A program made the position numbers and the translations under genes. DNA of 64,000 nucleotides from RGIG3002 sp964449325 (lineage in GTDB: Bacteria; Bacillota; Clostridia; Lachnospirales; Lachnospiraceae), in the NCBI GenBank assembly GCA_964449325.1, contig CAYUYJ010000016.1, positions 10,011-74,010 of the forward strand, given 5' to 3'. Numbering within the stretch: position 1 is the first letter of the stretch; every line of letters begins with the position of its first letter. The notes below the pieces were generated by a model. It did no database searches, was not told where the DNA came from, and saw nothing but the letters and a program-made list of their open reading frames with translations. Below, one piece after another: positions 60,428 to 64,000 of this stretch.

Positions 60428-61945
60428 TTATTGTTCTCCTTGCAATTCTTCCATTTTCTTTTGTAATGCCTCTATCTGCTTCTCATACTCTGTCAGTTTT
60501 CTTTGATTATCGTTTGTTTTTTCCAGTACAGCATCATATAATTCCTGCAGCGCATACTTGATAATCGGTTCTTCTACCAGACTTTTGACTTCGTTCACAT
60601 ATTCCCATTTTTCATCATTCATTTCCCCTTCACGCAAAAAAGCAAAGGCCTTCTCTATTTTCCTCTGTGCAAACTTTCCCATAAGACCATCCTCTTTCAA
60701 AAAGGAATCCTTTAAAATGGTATGGATGTTTTCTCCAAAGGTCTGTTTCCGATATTCCCAATCATTATCTTCATCCAAACGAATCAGCTTTGTTTTCGGA
60801 AGGTCCGATAAGAAGAAGGGAGAATTGGAGGATAAAATAACGTGAACATTGTCATATGCACTGAATTTCTTCTCTTCCCACTCCAAAAAAGCAATTAAAT
60901 CGTAGACAATGGTTCTCTGCCATGTTGGGTGAAAAAAAGCCTCTATTTCATCCAACAGCAGCAGATAATTTCCTCTTTTAGCACTGTTAACAGCAGCCGT
61001 TTCTTCACCGGAAAATAAAAAGAAACGGTATTTGCCATTCACATGAAAAACCGAATGCAGCCGTGCAAAGAGCAGTAATCGTGCACTCTCACCCGTAGAA
61101 ACATCCGCAATCGAAAACCTGATGTCCCGCTGTTTCTCTTGCGCTTCGCGTAAAAAAGCATCATATTTTTGCAGGAATTCTTCCCTATCCACCAACATTT
61201 CTTCCTGCTTATTCGTCACTTTAATTTTCTGAATCGCTTTTATCTCAAACTTTTCAAAAAAGTCTGTGGCCTTCTCCTTTTCTACCTGCTCCACATCCTC
61301 CATAAAGTTCATCACATACACGATATCCGTAAACTCCGGTGCCACAAATTCCTGTGACAAAATGTGAGTTGTAGATAAGTCCCTTCTCATCGAACTTTGC
61401 AACGGACGTTTTGCCACTGCCAAAGAGTCCACATCCAGAGGATTAATAATATTATGATATAAAACCACCGTAGTGTTAAACATATTTCTGTAAATATTCC
61501 TGTCATTTACCGTGTTTTGATAGGAATGAACCTCTTTCCCCTCGCAAGAGACCGTAATCCAGTTCTTCTCATATTCTGTACAGGAATAGTACAAATTTTC
61601 TCCAACCCGGTATACAATACAGTATTCAGCCTCCATTTTCTCTTTAGTCGAAAAAATATCTCCGAAGATTTCACTCTCCATTAGTAATTTTGTAATAGAG
61701 GTCTTTCCGCTTCCGTTTTTCCCGATTAGAGCATTCATATTGGTAATATGCCCTTTTCTCTCTTCTCCGTTTTCCGAAAACAGTGTAACCGAAAAGAAAT
61801 CCCGGTTTTCACTATATGTTTTCTGTGGTGTCAGATGCAGTTGTATTTTTTCTCCTTCTTCGATTTGATAGGAATACTCATCCGAAAATGGCAATGACTT
61901 AACAAAATCTCTTCCATAGATACTCTTTACATAAACAAAAAGCAT
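60428..61945 (-). CDS. AAA/ABC-type ATPase (PtuA-like) of a three-gene operon
   Basis: 505 residues. Walker A GKNGSGKT (75-82), signature-like VSTGESARL (282-290), Walker B LLLLDEIE (327-334), and a C-terminal coiled coil (about 465-505). The H-loop position, usually His in SSHSPF-like motifs, is Asn (VILSSNSPFFLSDLP, N374). Overall architecture matches the AAA15/PtuA-like ATPases that partner HNH nucleases. Start 61945 overlaps the upstream gene by 19 nt and has a weak RBS, consistent with translational coupling. Likely DNA- or nucleotide-sensing motor that licenses the nuclease; not experimentally known. Confidence 0.82.
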   Translation of the reverse strand: MLFVYVKSIYGRDFVKSLPFSDEYSYQIEEGEKIQLHLTPQKTYSENRDFFSVTLFSENGEERKGHITNMNALIGKNGSGKTSITKLLMESEIFGDIFSTKEKMEAEYCIVYRVGENLYYSCTEYEKNWITVSCEGKEVHSYQNTVNDRNIYRNMFNTTVVLYHNIINPLDVDSLAVAKRPLQSSMRRDLSTTHILSQEFVAPEFTDIVYVMNFMEDVEQVEKEKATDFFEKFEIKAIQKIKVTNKQEEMLVDREEFLQKYDAFLREAQEKQRDIRFSIADVSTGESARLLLFARLHSVFHVNGKYRFFLFSGEETAAVNSAKRGNYLLLLDEIEAFFHPTWQRTIVYDLIAFLEWEEKKFSAYDNVHVILSSNSPFFLSDLPKTKLIRLDEDNDWEYRKQTFGENIHTILKDSFLKEDGLMGKFAQRKIEKAFAFLREGEMNDEKWEYVNEVKSLVEEPIIKYALQELYDAVLEKTNDNQRKLTEYEKQIEALQKKMEELQGEQ

Positions 61946-63075
61946 TTCCAGACAATAATTTGTATCTTTTGTAAACCTATCTTTAAATTTTTCCCCAAAT
62001 CATCTGTTACTTCTTCGACAATTTTAAAAAATTCCTTATTCAGCGCAGCATCCTCAATCTTTGCTCTATCGGCCTTATTCTCAGTAGTTTTATGCCATAC
62101 TTCATCATATTTTCGTGTATCATCCTCACAGCAATACTCCAGTTTTCTTTCATCAGAAAGATAAATCTGAAAATTCGTCTCGATATTATTACGGCTTATG
62201 AAGAAAGTCATACCGTCCGGTTCTCTCTTTTCTACTGCAAACAAACATTTTTGTCCGGAATCGTTTCCTTTATAGCATAATACCTCCTCGTATTTATTTT
62301 CCTGCTCATCATCTGTATTGATATAAATATCATTTCCGATACCTGCAAAATATCCATCGAAGAAATGCCCCAGTGATTCCTTGATATAGGGATCATATAT
62401 GTACCGAAACTGCATATATCTCCGCTCGTTCTCTTCTTTCACCTTACATAATTCTATCATTTGAAAACGGTAGCGCAGGTCAATCAGACTGATTCCATTG
62501 ATTCTTTCTGCATTTTCAAACAATTTTTCCACAATGGATGCATCCAGATAGGGCGTATACTTTCTTATCATTTCACCACCGTGAAAAGCCTTCCCAATAT
62601 CGCTGCTTTCTCCTGCGTAGCTTAAACCGATGTTTACGCAGGATAAATAATCATATTTTTCCTCTTTAAGACCGGAATTCTCTCCCTGCATCCAGTCTTG
62701 CTGTTGTAAATCGTCTGCTGTCAGGGATTCACAAAAGCGAAACGCAAATGCTACGATATGTTCATAATCAAAAAACTCCCAACGAAGCTTCCTAGCATAA
62801 TATCGAATGAGTTCCCACAGAAAATTCATTACTTTTCCGGCACTATTCACTGCTTTATAAATTTTTTCCATATAATACTCTATCAGTAAAATGCTCATAA
62901 ACTCCGAATCCGGCATATGGTTTACAATGAAATTTCCTGCTGCCTGCCACTCCTCTGTCGTCTTCTTCTCTTTGACAAACAGAACAGAATATAGCTGACC
63001 TTTCTTTTCTACCTTATCCCCTTCTGCAATCAATCCATATTGTTTTAATTCTGCTTCAAGTATGCTATAATCCAT
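61927..63075 (-). CDS. Unrecognised protein, first gene of the three-gene ATPase/HNH operon
   Basis: 382 residues, acidic and largely helical, no membrane segment, no motif I recognise. Residues include YSVLFVKEKKTTEEW near the N-terminus and DLRYRFQMIELCKVKEENERRYMQFRYIYDPYIKE in the middle. I take ATG 63075 as the start because AGGAGA lies 7 nt before it. An in-frame upstream ATG at 63189 would add a 38-residue hydrophobic N-terminus without RBS; I consider it spurious. Its stop overlaps the ATPase start by 19 nt, so it probably belongs to the same functional complex. It could be a sensor, adaptor or toxin-like partner. Confidence 0.75.
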   Translation of the reverse strand: MDYSILEAELKQYGLIAEGDKVEKKGQLYSVLFVKEKKTTEEWQAAGNFIVNHMPDSEFMSILLIEYYMEKIYKAVNSAGKVMNFLWELIRYYARKLRWEFFDYEHIVAFAFRFCESLTADDLQQQDWMQGENSGLKEEKYDYLSCVNIGLSYAGESSDIGKAFHGGEMIRKYTPYLDASIVEKLFENAERINGISLIDLRYRFQMIELCKVKEENERRYMQFRYIYDPYIKESLGHFFDGYFAGIGNDIYINTDDEQENKYEEVLCYKGNDSGQKCLFAVEKREPDGMTFFISRNNIETNFQIYLSDERKLEYCCEDDTRKYDEVWHKTTENKADRAKIEDAALNKEFFKIVEEVTDDLGKNLKIGLQKIQIIVWKCFLFM

Positions 63076-63278
63076 TTTTTTCTCCTTGTCCGTTTCTATA
63101 CCACTTGTACCAATTAATAATGCACAAAAAAATGTTATAAACATTGCAACTCTTTTTGTTCTTTCGTGTGTAAAGTTAGTATATATCAATCAGTTGATGC
63201 CTAAAAGGCGCGACCGGTTATGTTGTTTTGCACTTTAGTTCTTGATTAATAAATATGTACATATTGCTACATAAAGAC

Positions 63279-63317
63279 AAAGAGGCAGTGAAACTACCAA
63301 AAATCCACTACCTCTTT
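63279..63317. terminator. Hairpin between the coiled-coil gene and the three-gene operon
   Basis: AAAGAGGCAGTG (63279-63290) pairs with CACTACCTCTTT (63306-63317) with one mismatch and a 15-nt loop. Possible terminator for the 143-residue minus-strand gene just upstream. T-run poor. Confidence 0.5.
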
Positions 63318-63326
63318 ATGCCAATA

Positions 63327-63758
63327 TTAACTTAATTTATTAATATTATTCCGTTCCCTTTCTTTCCTTATTTGCTCCCGTTCTCTTGCCAGTTCTTCTT
63401 GCGCCTCTTTTGCATGCTGTTCCGCCTCTTCCGCACGTTTCTCCGCTTCTTTCACTGCTTCTTTCACTGCTTCCTTTACACGCTGCTGTGCCAGTTGTTC
63501 TGCTAGTTGTTCCACTCGCTGTTCCGCTTCATCCGCCCGCTGTTCTGCCTCTGCTCTCAACCTGCGCTCTTCCCGTATGCTCATCTTTTCCATATTTTCA
63601 AATAAATAGCCCATTTTGCGCTCCTTTACTTTTTGAATGCACCGGTCTGTCTCTTCCTCGCCGGCATCTATTTTCACACACAAAGCCTTCATGACAGAGG
63701 CAATGACATCGACTATATACTCCGGGGTATCTTTCTTCAACAAGGTTAACATTACCAT
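63327..63758 (-). CDS. Coiled-coil protein resembling the C-terminus of Rpn/PD-(D/E)XK transposase-like proteins, probably truncated
   Basis: 143 residues. N-terminal part (1-60) reads DTPEYIVDVIASVMKALCVK and KVKERKMGYLFENMEK, like the tail of Rpn family recombination-promoting nuclease proteins. The rest is an Arg/Glu/Ala/Gln heptad-type coiled coil (about 62-135) with EEAEQHAKEAQEELARER repeats. No PD-(D/E)XK catalytic core is present, and an in-frame stop lies just upstream, so it is probably a remnant or a stand-alone C-terminal partner. AGGAGG lies 11 nt before the ATG at 63758. A different-frame ATG at 63762 is better spaced but runs into a short 54-codon frame. Confidence 0.5.
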   Translation of the reverse strand: MVMLTLLKKDTPEYIVDVIASVMKALCVKIDAGEEETDRCIQKVKERKMGYLFENMEKMSIREERRLRAEAEQRADEAEQRVEQLAEQLAQQRVKEAVKEAVKEAEKRAEEAEQHAKEAQEELAREREQIRKERERNNINKLS

Positions 63759-64000
63759 TCATATTTTGTCCTCCTGTTTCTTTGCAGTCACAGGAGAATT
63801 GCCTTTTCGCCTGCCTGCATCATATTGGTTTTCTTTGAATGAATTAGTTGGCGAAAAGCCGGAACTTAGACATTTTCGGAAGTCCTGAATAGTTCTTCCA
63901 TATATTCAAAATAACATGTAGGAAACAAATGTGCAAGCATTTTTTCAGCACCAAAAGGTAAATTGATTTTCTAGCCTGCCATTTTGAGGATGTTCATTCT
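63759..64000. other. Right edge, no complete gene recognised
   Basis: 242 bp. On the minus strand a short stretch (63872-63946) could encode a 24-residue peptide ending in FRTSENV, but no RBS or homologous pattern supports it. It might be the degraded upstream part of the Rpn-like gene. Confidence 0.3.

Noticed and set aside
63186..63189. ATG 63189 as start of the defence-operon first gene
   Set aside because: No RBS, and the added residues are hydrophobic and unlike the rest; MDYSIL has AGGAGA in the right place.
1..64000. CRISPR arrays, tRNA and rRNA genes
   Set aside because: No regularly spaced repeats and no tRNA or rRNA-like sequence were recognised on either strand by eye.

Overview
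The window looks like chromosome of a Gram-positive anaerobe of the Clostridia, most likely a Lachnospiraceae gut species. This is inferred from protein character (CspABC-like subtilase, LCP ligase, GH25 lysozymes with Ig-like domains, agr-type quorum sensing, clostridial carbamate kinase variant), strong AGGAGG-type ribosome binding sites and moderate-to-low GC. No rRNA, tRNA or CRISPR array was seen, so I do not name a genus.

Layout. 1-7.6 kb: the 5' part of a xylulokinase gene, a carbamate kinase, then a clpX-like / subtilase / lspA operon and an HtrA protease on the minus strand. 7.6-33.1 kb: a long minus-strand cell-wall polysaccharide locus, read from 33.1 kb downward. It runs from a giant GH25 lysozyme through rfbB, rfbA, a second GH25 lysozyme, rfbC, an ABC polysaccharide exporter (permease and a Wzt-like ATPase with a C-terminal extension), a methyltransferase-kinase fusion resembling the WbdD chain terminator, several GT2 glycosyltransferases, phosphoglucomutase, a polyprenyl-phosphate glycosylphosphotransferase and an LCP ligase to glmS. 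A near-consensus promoter (33134-33162) precedes it. 33.3-34.7 kb: two plus-strand genes, a zinc-ribbon miniprotein and an SGNH-like membrane protein lacking the usual nucleophile motif. 34.7-53.3 kb: a second minus-strand glycan locus from manC to a UDP-sugar epimerase. It includes an MBOAT/SGNH acylation pair, an RffA-type aminotransferase, an ATP-grasp enzyme, an ArnC/GtrB-like polyprenyl-phosphate sugar transferase, two SMR-like half-flippases, GtrA, GT-C-like membrane proteins and ugd. 53.5-54.2 kb: a divergent DPM1-like glycosyltransferase.

54.2-64 kb is an accessory island, visibly more AT-rich in places. It carries an agr-like quorum-sensing cassette (agrB and a 47-codon agrD facing an XRE-agrA-agrC operon), a tyrosine recombinase, a compact three-gene operon of an unrecognised protein, an AAA/ABC-type ATPase and an HNH nuclease (Septu-like, with an extra gene), and a short coiled-coil protein related to the C-terminus of Rpn/PD-(D/E)XK proteins.

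How it fits together: precursor genes (pgm, glmS, rfbABC, manC, ugd) feed nucleotide sugars to the glycosyltransferases. The phosphotransferase starts the chain on undecaprenyl phosphate, the methyltransferase-kinase may cap it, the ABC transporter exports it and the LCP protein attaches it to peptidoglycan. The second locus looks suited to decorating or acylating surface glycan outside the membrane. The strongest candidates for under-described biology are the three-gene ATPase/HNH operon, the WbdD-like cap plus extended Wzt in a Gram-positive, the serine-type AgrD, the GH25 protein with an acidic Tyr-Tyr tail, and the RffA/ATP-grasp/ArnC/SMR-pair module.
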